Source: Pycnopodia helianthoides (taxonomy: Eukaryota > Echinodermata > Asteroidea > Forcipulatida > Asteriidae). From it: a stretch of 64,000 nucleotides of DNA. Position 1 is the stretch's first letter. Each line of letters starts with the position of its first letter. The DNA lies in the NCBI GenBank assembly GCA_032158295.1, contig CM063256.1, forward strand, positions 8,343,725 to 8,407,724, in the 5' to 3' direction. The translations under genes were made by a program, and so were the position numbers. Shown piece by piece: positions 63,601 to 64,000 of this stretch. The notes below the pieces were generated by a model. It was not told where the DNA came from and ran no database searches. It saw only the letters and a list, made by a program, of their open reading frames with translations.

Positions 63601-63851
63601 CTGTTCTGTGTAATTTAGCCCCATTCTTGATTCTAGACACCGTGTAAGTGTTTCTCTTTTGCGTATTCAGAAACGGCGTCTATCCGTTAACGGCGTACGC
63701 GCTGCCAGAGCATCCAGCTAAGACGCGCCCTCAGACGCCCGAGACGGCCGAGTCAGTGAAGAGCACAACCCCCGAACCAGTGGAGGTGGAGAGTAGGGCT
63801 ATCTTAAGAATGCAGTGTGAAACCAAGGAGGAGGAAGAAGGCAAAGTCAAA
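27540..63851 (+). CDS. NRBP1: NRBP1 pseudokinase gene, partial, ten exons joined
   Basis: Joining 27540-27662, 49812-49916, 52519-52649, 54227-54321, 55412-55495, 56700-56860, 58037-58166, 61070-61172, 63123-63173 and 63671-63851 gives 388 codons without a stop. They align along vertebrate NRBP1 from the residue after its acidic N-terminus to about 100 residues before its end (human protein 535 aa). NRBP1 is a cytoplasmic/nuclear pseudokinase adaptor, known from the family to bind Elongin B/C in ubiquitin ligase complexes and TSC22D proteins. Catalytic motifs are visibly lost: the VAIK lysine is N in VVWNEV, HRD is HGN, and DFG is IGS. The APE motif (IAPEYG) and the subdomain IX aspartate (VDIYAFG) are kept. 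Invertebrates usually have one such gene (Madm in Drosophila), so it may represent the ancestor of NRBP1 and NRBP2. The N-terminal exon(s) and last exon(s) are not in the window or not recognised. Confidence 0.95.
27681..28090 (-). mobile_element. tRNA-derived SINE S1 (near full length)
   Basis: On the - strand: tRNA-like head with box-B-like GGGTTCGAGTCCCGGTCGTG, then a body containing CTTAACCATTCTTGCTGCGC, GCAGCATATTGCGCCACAGC and ACCTTGTAAACCATAATATA, ending in a (TTA)n-like tail at 27681. The tail starts 18 bp past the NRBP1 exon a donor. The head at 28085 lacks the first bases. Confidence 0.88.
28322..28630 (+). mobile_element. TTAA MITE family E, copy 3 (left-truncated)
   Basis: Runs from the core (ACAAACTTGTGAAAATTTGA) through the palindrome GAGACCTCACGCGTGAGGTC to ATTGTCCAGTGCCTTTAA. 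The right TTAA (28627-28630) is shared with the next MITE. Confidence 0.88.
28627..29226 (+). mobile_element. TTAA MITE family C, copy 2, interrupted
   Basis: Left AAGGCAGGATATACTTTTGG, right AAAGTATCTACTGCCTT. Shares a TTAA with the MITE on each side. It contains a 203-bp retroelement insertion (28894-29096) flanked by a 13-bp duplication. Confidence 0.92.
28894..29096 (+). mobile_element. Penelope-like inverted-dimer fragment P2
   Basis: Inserted in a MITE with the 13-bp duplication TACTTTAGAGGGA at 28881-28893 and 29097-29109. 27-bp perfect inverted arms (28892-28918 and 29041-29067) and a 42-bp perfect palindrome at 28923-28964. Then GACGATCAG...CTGATCGAAACGTC (hammerhead-like, but the 5' box is CCAGAAGA) and the hairpin GGTTCTTTATAGAACC at 28999-29014. 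3' tail CACCATGCAAAGTTTCAAAT as in P5. Confidence 0.75.
29223..29574 (-). mobile_element. TTAA MITE family A, copy 4 (reverse)
   Basis: Left TTAA shared with the preceding MITE, right end TGTAATGTTCCTTTTAG (TTAA lost). An internal deletion near 29400 removes part of the hairpin arm. Confidence 0.9.
29730..30030 (+). mobile_element. Element with CCAGGGTTCTCCC ends, copy 1
   Basis: GCCAGGGTTCTCCCTAGGAT at the left; GTTGGGAGAATCCTGA at the right. Internal TTTATCTTTGGTTTTAAAAA and GCCCTACTGTGCAATCTGG are also found, reversed, at 55916-56217. Confidence 0.75.
30031..31211. other. Unassigned spacer with low-complexity runs
   Basis: T/G run at 30370-30398, AT-rich frames at 30132-30437. No gene. 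Confidence 0.5.
31212..31600. repeat. ~102-bp tandem repeat, four units
   Basis: GCTTCATTTGTTGCTCTTCT starts units at 31212, 31306, 31408 and 31510, each with TGTTTGCGATTCCTTCATTA and, in the later units, AGGGCTCAGAATTTACAC. The last part is the left end of a family J copy. Confidence 0.88.
31589..32290 (+). mobile_element. Family J elements, several rearranged copies
   Basis: Repeated left ends AGGGCTCAAAATTTACACTG at 31590, 31673, 31865 and 31951, each with GACTGCAGGCCnGAGGCCAG. A right part with TTTCTGGTCCAGTAAAAC is at 32250. A distant right end (AAATTCGAGCCCTGA) lies at 33270-33285. Built by repeated partial duplications. Confidence 0.75.
32520..32743. mobile_element. MITE with 22-bp perfect inverted ends
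   Basis: TAGACCCTTCCCATGAAATA(TG) at the left and its exact complement at 32722-32743. 224 bp, CpG-containing interior with CGCGCATGCGCAC and GCGTGACGCACATGCG. Confidence 0.9.
32640..33165. repeat. Duplicated ~280-bp segment, second copy full of small indels
   Basis: TAACTTGGACCCCTCGTGCT to TTCTTGCTTAACACCTTAAG occurs identically at about 32797-32871 and 33080-33155. The sequence before it is also repeated (32660-32796 versus 32925-33079), but the second copy has many one-base insertions and changes, including a spoilt copy of the MITE end. Confidence 0.85.
33410..33798 (-). mobile_element. TTAA MITE family A, copy 5 (reverse)
   Basis: TTAA at 33410 and 33795, full-length reverse copy, with a small deletion around GCAGAAATTTATAG. 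Confidence 0.93.
33859..34018 (+). mobile_element. Family H fold-back MITE
   Basis: CAG|GGCCCAATTTCGTAG at the left; right end worn (ATAAAATTGAGCCTTGGG). Internal GCTTAACACTTTGCTACTAA. Confidence 0.75.
34111..34499 (+). mobile_element. TTAA MITE family A, copy 6
   Basis: TTAA at 34111 and 34496, full-length forward copy. Its right TTAA abuts the (AAT)n tail of the next SINE, which suggests insertion at the SINE edge. Confidence 0.93.
34499..35718 (-). mobile_element. tRNA-derived SINE S2 with two insertions
   Basis: SINE pieces at 34499-34568 (tail with (AAT)n), about 34946-35185 (body) and 35612-35718 (tRNA-like head, GGGACTCGAACCCACACTCT) read as one - strand SINE. Between them lie a ~375-bp foreign piece (34569-34945, starting CCCGACCGACCTT) and the TTAA element at 35186-35611. 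Confidence 0.85.
35186..35611. mobile_element. TTAA element with CCCTAA ends and internal ~50-bp repeats
   Basis: Inserted at TTAA of a SINE (35182-35185 and 35612-35615). Ends CCCTAAC and TTTAGGG. The inside is a degenerate array of GCCCAAATCCTTCAATATCC-like units every 45-55 bp (35219, 35270, 35317, 35375, 35500, 35540). No coding. Confidence 0.88.
35719..36294. other. Unassigned; GCATGCAA-type remnant at 35808-35960
   Basis: AGCATGCAATTTTTATCAGC and TTTGCATGCCTGAAATACAC are the worn ends of the family seen at 43584 and 51653. Nothing else recognised. Confidence 0.45.
36295..36483 (+). mobile_element. Family K repeat, copy 4
   Basis: TAGTGTTAGCCAGAGGGGAG at the left, GGACATCCTTTTACCAAATC at the right. 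Confidence 0.78.
36484..37349. mobile_element. Unassigned DNA with a truncated family J copy at 36810-36992
   Basis: 36810-36992 (reverse) has CAGACTCAAAGTCAACATTT, ACACAAGACCGCCAGACTTC and ACTGGCCTCGGGCCTGCAAT as in 39948-40337. The rest shows nothing recognisable. Confidence 0.65.
37350..37714 (+). mobile_element. TTAA MITE family D, copy 3
   Basis: TTAA at 37350 and 37711; left AAGGCCCTGTACACTATTGG, right AACCAATCCTGTATAATACC. Carries the cleanest internal core: AATTTTCACAGGTTTGTTAT after GATGACCAATTGAGCTC, and a hairpin TTATCGCGCGCGATAA. Confidence 0.92.
37715..38039. other. Unassigned spacer with T/G run
   Basis: Run at 37967-37985; nothing else. Confidence 0.5.
38040..38280 (-). mobile_element. 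Family Z repeat, copy 2 (reverse)
   Basis: ACCCTCCTACTGTCAGTGAC at the left and GGTCAGACAGCAAGAGGGTT at the right; inside, tandem GTGTACTGTG repeats. Confidence 0.82.
38523..38883 (-). mobile_element. TTAA MITE family E, copy 4 (reverse)
   Basis: Right end GGTGTCCAGTGTCTTTAA; left end truncated after TAATTGTTAGCATAAAAAC. The central palindrome GAGACCTCACGCGTGAGGTC is intact. Confidence 0.88.
38884..39584. other. Unassigned spacer
   Basis: No gene. CGGATCCCTTTCC at 39404 and AAAAGGGATCCGG at 39471 are inverted and may be a worn short fold-back. Confidence 0.45.
39585..39870. mobile_element. Fold-back element
   Basis: Arms GTGCACAGCCACAATCATGG (39604) and CCATGATTGTGGCTGTGCAC (39832) are exact complements, with ACAAACATGTG-type outer parts less well matched. 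Confidence 0.7.
39948..40337 (-). mobile_element. Family J element, copy 5 (reverse)
   Basis: 390 bp, CAGGGCTCGAATTTGGGGGG at the left, GTGTCAAATTGGAGCCCTG at the right. Full length. Confidence 0.88.
40338..41095. other. Unassigned spacer
   Basis: No gene or repeat recognised; T/A runs at 40890-40920. Confidence 0.5.
41096..41340. repeat. ~28-bp minisatellite
   Basis: About nine degenerate units of CCCATATTGCGTACAAAAAG plus AAGTGA. Related units recur at 41752-41835. The 159-codon frame 41027-41506 and the opposite 76-codon frames pass through it and have no other support. Confidence 0.88.
41341..42187. other. Unassigned, A-rich
   Basis: ATTCATTCATTTATGGTTTA at 41350 resembles a LINE 3' start in reverse. 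Otherwise A-rich DNA with a few units of the 28-bp repeat. Confidence 0.45.
42297..42931 (+). mobile_element. Family L element inside a SINE, with 21-bp minisatellite
   Basis: Ends CAGGCCTCGAATTACACGG and TTGTAATTCCAGGCCTG. Flanks ACAAAGCA and ACATAGCA suggest an 8-bp duplication (7 of 8 equal). The middle contains a five-unit array (42769-42873). Confidence 0.85.
42769..42873. repeat. 21-bp minisatellite GGCCTTGTTGCCCTTTCTACT
   Basis: Five adjacent units, the last ones with TTGGTGCC instead of TTGTTGCC. Confidence 0.93.
43067..43210. mobile_element. Family G fold-back MITE inside a SINE
   Basis: GCACCGATTTCATGAAACTC at the left, TTTCGTGAAATCAGCTGC at the right; CAG at 43064-43066 and 43211-43213. 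Internal arms ACTGCGTAAGTCC and GGACTTACGCAG. Confidence 0.9.
43584..43730. mobile_element. MITE with CAGGCATGCAACT ends, copy 1
   Basis: TTCAGGCATGCAACTTTTCC at the left, AGTTACAGTTGCATGCCTGA at the right; a near identical copy is at 51653-51802. Confidence 0.85.
43760..44111 (-). mobile_element. TTAA MITE family D-like, copy 4 (reverse)
   Basis: TTAA at 43760 and 44108; left AAGCACATACAACTTTGGTA, right CCCAATGTTGCACACACCCT. Interior like copy 3 (GAAAATAGTGAAAAACCCCA, TCAAACATCGGG). Confidence 0.82.
44112..44715. other. Unassigned spacer
   Basis: No gene. The 90-codon - strand frame at 44314-44586 shows no family resemblance. Confidence 0.45.
44716..45065 (-). mobile_element. TTAA MITE family C, copy 3
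   Basis: TTAA at 44716 and 45062, left AAGGCAAGTTATACTTTTGG, right CCAAAAGTATCCACTGCCTT. Core in reverse (AACAAACCTGTGAAAATTTG). Confidence 0.9.
45081..45520 (+). mobile_element. Second tRNA-derived SINE type, tandem pair
   Basis: tRNA-like heads at 45105 (GGGCTAGTAGTTCAAGTGGT, then GGTCGCAGGTTCAAATCCCA) and 45401 (GGGCTGGATATCTTAATTGG, same box B). Each is preceded by ATAG.GAGACC..... CATTA and followed by TTTGTTCAACTCAAA. Period 296 bp; the second unit is truncated. Not functional tRNA genes: the acceptor stems do not pair. Confidence 0.8.
45657..46024. mobile_element. CTCCCTGATT repeat, copy 2, interrupted
   Basis: Matches 10536-10725 (AAGTTCCCTGAAAATAAACC, ATCTCCCTGATTATGGAAAC, GATTGCAAGCTGCAAATG) with ends ...GAACTGTCAACTCTCC and TTGGCAGCTCTGC. 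Split by a 134-bp element at 45807-45940. Confidence 0.78.
45807..45940. mobile_element. 134-bp element with 23-bp inverted ends
   Basis: TAATTGGTTTTTACCCTAAC (within 45807-45829) and its complement at 45918-45940 differ at one base. It contains GGTCGTGGGTGCGAATCCCA, which resembles a tRNA box B. Confidence 0.8.
46025..46475. other. Unassigned spacer
   Basis: No feature supported. Confidence 0.5.
46476..46640 (-). mobile_element. Family K repeat, copy 5 (reverse)
   Basis: AAGCCAGGATTTGGTAAAAG at the left, GACCTCTGGGTAACACTATG at the right. Confidence 0.8.
46788..46960 (-). mobile_element. TTAA MITE family C, 5' fragment
   Basis: AAAGGCAGGGTATACTTTTG to CAATGAAAGAAGTGACACCC; truncated afterwards. 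Confidence 0.75.
46961..47557. other. Unassigned spacer
   Basis: No feature supported. Confidence 0.5.
47558..48011 (-). mobile_element. Family J element, copy 6 (reverse)
   Basis: GGGGCTAGATTTTGGGCAAA at the left, GTCCAGTGTAAAATTCGTGC at the right; worn ends, with a T-rich expansion near 47695. Confidence 0.8.
48133..48525 (+). mobile_element. tRNA-derived SINE S4 (full length)
   Basis: tRNA-like head GCGTGTTGTGGCGGAG...AGAGCACCGGACTCAAGCTC with GTGGGTTCGAGTCCCGGTTG, body CTTAAGCAAGACACTTAACC and GCGCCACAGCACCTTGTAAA, 3' end GAGCGCTATACAAGACGCCA followed by TTACTATTGTCATT. The most complete copy in the window. Confidence 0.9.
48526..49246. other. Unassigned spacer
   Basis: Long T-run at 48692-48715; no gene. 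Confidence 0.5.
49247..49588 (+). mobile_element. Two family H MITEs in tandem
   Basis: First unit 49247-49423 (AGCCCAATTTCAGAGAGCTG ... TTTATGAAAGTGGGCCC), second 49424-49588 (AGCTTTCAAAGTAGCTAAGC ... GCTCTATGAAATTTGGGCCC). They share one GGGCCC. Confidence 0.85.
49812..49916 (+). CDS. NRBP1: NRBP1 exon b (helix C to beta-4 region)
   Basis: 105 bp, 35 codons, phase 0/0, acceptor gttaacag, donor gtaggt. It encodes EKIRVKFDNLIGLEHCNIVK followed by FHKYWADIRTEVKPR. The LEHxNIVKFHKYWAD string is characteristic of NRBP proteins and corresponds to the end of helix C and strand beta-4 of the kinase fold. A 22-kb intron separates it from exon a. Confidence 0.95.
49917..50216. other. Intron between exons b and c, first part: nothing recognised
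   Basis: Normal intronic DNA with a T-run at 50095-50109. Confidence 0.5.
50217..50325 (+). mobile_element. Penelope-like fragment P3 with histone-type hairpin
   Basis: GCGACCACACCC, GCTCTTTTCAGAGC (50244-50257; the outermost G-C pair is lost), CACTCCTCACAAAAGAGATT, CATGGTTGTACCCGCAGG. The hammerhead-like part is missing (5' truncation). Confidence 0.6.
50708..51096 (+). mobile_element. TTAA MITE family B, copy 5
   Basis: Left TAAAGAGAGGGTATACCTTT (TTAA worn), right GTTATATTTTGTCTTTAA. Near-palindrome AATCTGAGAAACTTTTCATG / CATGAAACTTTCTCAGATT at 50865-50905. Confidence 0.88.
51097..51652. other. Unassigned spacer
   Basis: Several 60-80-codon frames without family resemblance. Confidence 0.45.
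51653..51802. mobile_element. MITE with CAGGCATGCAACT ends, copy 2
   Basis: TTCAGGCATGCAACTTTTCC at the left, AGTTGCATGCCTGAA at the right. Confidence 0.88.
51836..52229 (+). mobile_element. TTAA MITE family A, copy 7
   Basis: TTAA at 51836; right end TGTAATGTTCCTTGAA (one change). Full-length forward copy about 290 bp upstream of NRBP1 exon c. Confidence 0.93.
52519..52649 (+). CDS. NRBP1: NRBP1 exon c (hinge, helices D and E)
   Basis: 131 bp, starts in phase 0 and ends two bases into a serine codon (AG|T). Acceptor ctgcgaag, donor gtacaa, the weakest donor of the gene. It encodes VIFITEYMSSGSLRQFLK and WKRWCTQILSAL. The hinge region and the start of helix E are recognisable. The last 29 bp of this exon plus the donor and the following intron are duplicated in tandem immediately downstream (52621-52916). 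Confidence 0.94.
52621..52916 (+). repeat. Tandem duplication of exon c 3' end and donor
   Basis: 52621-52771 and 52772-52916 are two copies with few differences. Each starts TGGTGYACACAAATACTCTC, includes CAGCATTAAGGTACAAAATG (exon end plus splice donor) and ends CTTTCCAAATTGCTGA. The second copy lacks the rest of the exon and a good acceptor, so it is a decoy donor rather than an exon. Confidence 0.95.
52917..54226. other. Intron c-d: nothing recognised
   Basis: 1.3 kb of intronic DNA without a named repeat. Confidence 0.5.
54227..54321 (+). CDS. NRBP1: NRBP1 exon d (degenerate catalytic loop)
   Basis: 95 bp, acceptor catttag, donor gtaaaa. One base completes the split serine, then 31 codons, then one base of the next codon. 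It encodes YLHTCDPPIIHGNLTTDTIF and ends LIKIGS. The catalytic loop reads HGNL where active kinases have HRDL, and IGS replaces DFG. These are the two family-defining pseudokinase changes. Confidence 0.95.
54780..54911. mobile_element. Fold-back element in intron d-e
   Basis: CTGCGTCCCATATCCAAC (54829) and GTTGGATATGGGACGCAG (54863) are perfect complements; outer arms GTGGAATAAGGAAAAAATAT and ATATTTTTCCGTATTCCAC continue the match. Confidence 0.85.
54912..55411. other. Remainder of intron d-e: nothing recognised
   Basis: Intronic DNA, no feature supported. Confidence 0.5.
55412..55495 (+). CDS. NRBP1: NRBP1 exon e (activation segment to APE)
   Basis: 84 bp, acceptor gttttccag, donor gtaggt. 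Reading continues from the split valine (G|TT) through APDAIHNHVKTYREEQRNMH to IAPEYG and ends on the first base of a glutamate codon. The APE motif is retained although the activation loop has no DFG. Confidence 0.94.
55916..56217 (-). mobile_element. Element with CCAGGGTTCTCCC ends, copy 2 (reverse)
   Basis: AACCAGGGTTCTCCCTATGC at the left, GTGGGAGAACCCTGG at the right; TTTTAAAACCAAAGATAAAC and CCAAATTGCACAGTAGGGCT match copy 1 reversed. Confidence 0.85.
56355..56665 (+). mobile_element. Penelope-like fragment P4 next to exon f
   Basis: CTTGACAATGACTAGAGCAA then CTAGTCGAAACGTTGAGACC (a worn hammerhead-like core), hairpin CAGTTCTTTTCAGAACTG at 56523-56540, and the 3' end CATGGTGTTACCGCAAACC. 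Ends about 35 bp before the NRBP1 acceptor. Most diverged of the five copies. Confidence 0.5.
56700..56860 (+). CDS. NRBP1: NRBP1 exon f (helix F, C-lobe)
   Basis: 161 bp, acceptor cttgacag, donor gtgagt, ends in phase 0. The first two bases complete glutamate; then SQDLLTTGVDIYAFGICALE, MAVLEIQTNGD and IDQLEDPLQR. VDIYAFG is the subdomain IX helix F segment. The acceptor lies only about 35 bp beyond the 3' end of a retroelement fragment (56355-56665), so the branch point must be in that short stretch or inside the element. Confidence 0.94.
56895..57345 (-). repeat. Family Z repeat with 110-116-bp tandem units
   Basis: AGTAGGAGGGTTGACTGTTT occurs at 57025, 57135 and 57251, each followed by GTAGATGCATTCACCAC and CATATTGCAGGCTGGCATAG. 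The left end CTCTTGGTGACATTTTCCAG is the family Z start in reverse. Confidence 0.9.
57359..57455. repeat. Short array of AAACTGGTTC / AAACCGGTTC
   Basis: Ten-base units with alternating GGTTTAAAC-like symmetry: TTTAAACTGGTTCAAACCAG, TTAAACTGGATTAAACTGG, TTCAAACCGGTTCAAACC. Confidence 0.9.
57456..58036. other. Rest of intron f-g: nothing recognised
   Basis: No feature supported. Confidence 0.5.
58037..58166 (+). CDS. NRBP1: NRBP1 exon g (end of kinase fold)
   Basis: 130 bp, acceptor ttgttag, donor gtaagg, ends one base into a codon. It encodes DFIRRCVGPVSQRPQARELL, FHNVLFEVHSLKLLSAHC and YVQNE. The RPQARELLFH string matches the subdomain XI region (RPTARELLFH in vertebrate NRBP1), and LFEVxSLKLLxAHC is also family-specific. 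Confidence 0.95.
58258..58438. mobile_element. Fold-back element just after exon g
   Basis: GGCCATCTTTACGGGCA (58258) and TGCCCGTAAAGATGGC (58421) are inverted around a CpG-rich 145-bp interior. Confidence 0.75.
58513..58698 (+). mobile_element. tRNA-derived SINE S5 (5' half)
   Basis: GTGGCGTGTCGCGGCCGAGC, TGTGGGTTCGATTATCGGTC and CTTGAGCAAGGCACTTAACC; diverged and truncated, abutting a family L element. Confidence 0.8.
58699..58864 (+). mobile_element. Family L element, compact copy 2
   Basis: CAGGCCTGGAGTTTCATCTT at the left, GTGTAATTCCAGGCCTG at the right; CAACCCC flanks both sides. A small internal doubling GGCCTCCGTGGCCTCCGTG marks the spot where other copies have minisatellites. Confidence 0.9.
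58940..59250 (+). mobile_element. Possible LINE 3' end
   Basis: With one frame change around 59010 the sequence reads RTKSHSAYSVSL then WKYLPAASFPPAYNLDCF, similar to the W..LP.....FK ending of LINE ORFs, followed by a GTGCCCTATATAAATTTTTG tail. Weak. Confidence 0.35.
59251..60204. other. Rest of intron g-h, first part: nothing recognised
   Basis: A worn GCATGCAACTT-type remnant may lie at 59850-59950 (CAATAACAAAGTTGCAAGTC). Otherwise no feature. Confidence 0.45.
60205..60440 (+). mobile_element. Penelope-like inverted dimer P5 with histone-type hairpin
   Basis: The left arm (AGCGGGTACAAACCATGAGG ...) is an imperfect reverse complement of the right arm (... ACCACATGGTTGTACCCGCA). The centre 60277-60325 pairs over GAACAGGATACTCTGCTCGT. 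Right arm: CTGAAGACGAGCAGAG...CTGTTCGAA, hairpin AGCTCTTGTCAGAGCC at 60351-60366, ACCACTTCTTTCAAAAAGGT, and 3' tail CACCATGCAAAGCTTCAAAT. Confidence 0.65.
60776..61030 (-). mobile_element. Second tRNA-derived SINE type (reverse)
   Basis: On the - strand: GGGCTAGATACTGTTAGCTC, GTTGTTAGAGCACCGTCGCA, GAGGTCGCAGGTTCAAGTCT and TTTGTTCAACCCAAA. 3' part TTCCCAGGTTGTATCGTAGG is related to 45290-45330. It ends about 40 bp before NRBP1 exon h. Confidence 0.82.
61070..61172 (+). CDS. NRBP1: NRBP1 exon h (linker after pseudokinase domain)
   Basis: 103 bp, acceptor attttag, donor gtaagt. From the split asparagine it encodes NVLDHADNTLIERLSPETVI, then ASIQHPDSGENVQWK and two bases of a lysine. This part is less conserved between phyla; the identification rests on phase, on position between two clear exons and on the final VQ-K preceding the next exon (VQTLYSQSPALEL in vertebrates). 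Confidence 0.88.
61273..62254 (+). mobile_element. Family H MITE split by a TTAA element
   Basis: CTG|GGCCCAATTTAATAGAGC at the left and AGCAGCTCTATGAAATTGGT at the right. Removing 61298-62092 restores an ordinary 190-bp copy reading ...GAGCTGCTTAAGCACAAAAG. Confidence 0.93.
61298..62088. mobile_element. TTAA-flanked 791-bp element inside a family H MITE
   Basis: TTAA at 61294-61297 and 62089-62092. Inverted ends AGGAACACGTTGCCTTC and GAAAGCAACGTGTTCCT (one mismatch). No transposase or long frame; non-autonomous. Longer than families A-E and with a different interior. Confidence 0.93.
62320..62417 (-). mobile_element. Family H MITE, 3' half
   Basis: TATTTTGGCTGGTAACCTTA, CCTGGTAAGCAAAATTTGGT and AACAGCTCTATGAAATTGGG, with GCCC; left half missing. 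Confidence 0.75.
62418..63122. other. Rest of intron h-i: nothing recognised
   Basis: A small (AATTC)n run at 62873-62889; otherwise no feature. Confidence 0.5.
63123..63173 (+). CDS. NRBP1: NRBP1 exon i (51-bp micro-exon)
   Basis: 51 bp, acceptor ttgacag, donor gtaagt. It encodes VSQVPALEIEKFIEEV with split lysines on both sides, equivalent to SQSPALELDKFLEDV of vertebrate NRBP1. Two AGs occur at the acceptor (63121-63122 and 63123-63124); only the first keeps the frame. Confidence 0.92.
63318..63500 (+). mobile_element. tRNA-derived SINE S6 (5' half) in intron i-j
   Basis: GTGGCGTGTCTTGGTCGAGC, GAGAGCACCGGACTCAAGCT, CGGATTCGAGTCCTGGTCGT and CGTCCTTTGGATGGGACGTA. Truncated about 170 bp before exon j. 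Confidence 0.87.
63671..63851 (+). CDS. NRBP1: NRBP1 exon j (C-terminal region, proline-rich)
   Basis: 181 bp, acceptor gtattcag, donor gtaaga, ends in phase 0. It encodes NGVYPLTAYALPEHPAKTRP, a Thr/Pro-rich stretch with TTPEPVEVESRAILRMQC, and an acidic end ETKEEEEGKVK. The NGxYPLTA and TPEPxEVE strings match vertebrate NRBP1. The terminal exon(s), about 100 residues, lie beyond 64000. Confidence 0.94.
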
Positions 63852-64000
63852 GTAAGAAGGGAAAAAGATTCATGTTTGTCTGCGGTGATTGCCATTTTAA
63901 TTTTTGTCCTTTGCATTTCGTCACCGTTTTCACAAAGTAATGTATGGGTAAAAAATCACAAAATTTTTGCAAATTGTTTTAAAATTGTACTAATTATTTA

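Overview
The window is eukaryotic, intron-rich and repeat-rich DNA from an animal. Only one protein-coding gene can be supported: NRBP1 (nuclear receptor-binding protein, a pseudokinase) on the + strand. Ten exons lie between 27540 and 63851. All have GT-AG borders and compatible phases, and they join into 388 continuous codons. The first exon starts after the acidic N-terminal part of the protein, and the last exon ends before the C-terminus, so the gene runs off both ends of what can be read. The repeats (tRNA-derived SINEs, many short TTAA-flanked MITEs, fold-back elements, L2/CR1-like LINE tails) fit a marine deuterostome, and I think a sea star (Asteroidea) most likely. That assignment is inference from repeat style, not proof.

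Layout. 1-27539 contains no exon I can recognise. It is upstream DNA or the preceding intron, filled with minisatellites (31-bp units at 195-830, 16-bp units at 2026-2520), MITEs, SINE fragments, a LINE 3' end (19073-19392) and a large fold-back (21296-21700). 27540-49811 is the first window exon followed by a 22-kb intron made mostly of transposable elements nested in each other. 49812-63851 holds the other nine exons, separated by introns of 0.5-3 kb that carry further elements, several of them within tens of bases of a splice site.

Mobile elements. Five families of TTAA-flanked MITEs (A to E below) differ at their ends but share end motifs, a central palindrome and an internal block of about 50 bp, so they look like one superfamily. 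A second group of fold-back elements (F, G, H) is flanked by the 3-bp target CAG/CTG. Family L (ends CAGGCCTG) has twice grown an internal minisatellite. Several copies are nested with intact target duplications, which gives a clear order of insertion.

Most unusual signal. Five copies of a compact retroelement (17475-17600, 28894-29096, 50217-50325, 56355-56665, 60205-60440) carry a hammerhead-ribozyme-like core (in the better copies) followed by a hairpin. In two copies this hairpin fits the histone mRNA 3' stem-loop consensus over all 16 bases, and in the others the stem changes by paired substitutions. Two copies are inverted dimers, and one has a 13-bp target duplication. They resemble Penelope-like element terminal repeats, but the histone-type hairpin is not something I know from that family.
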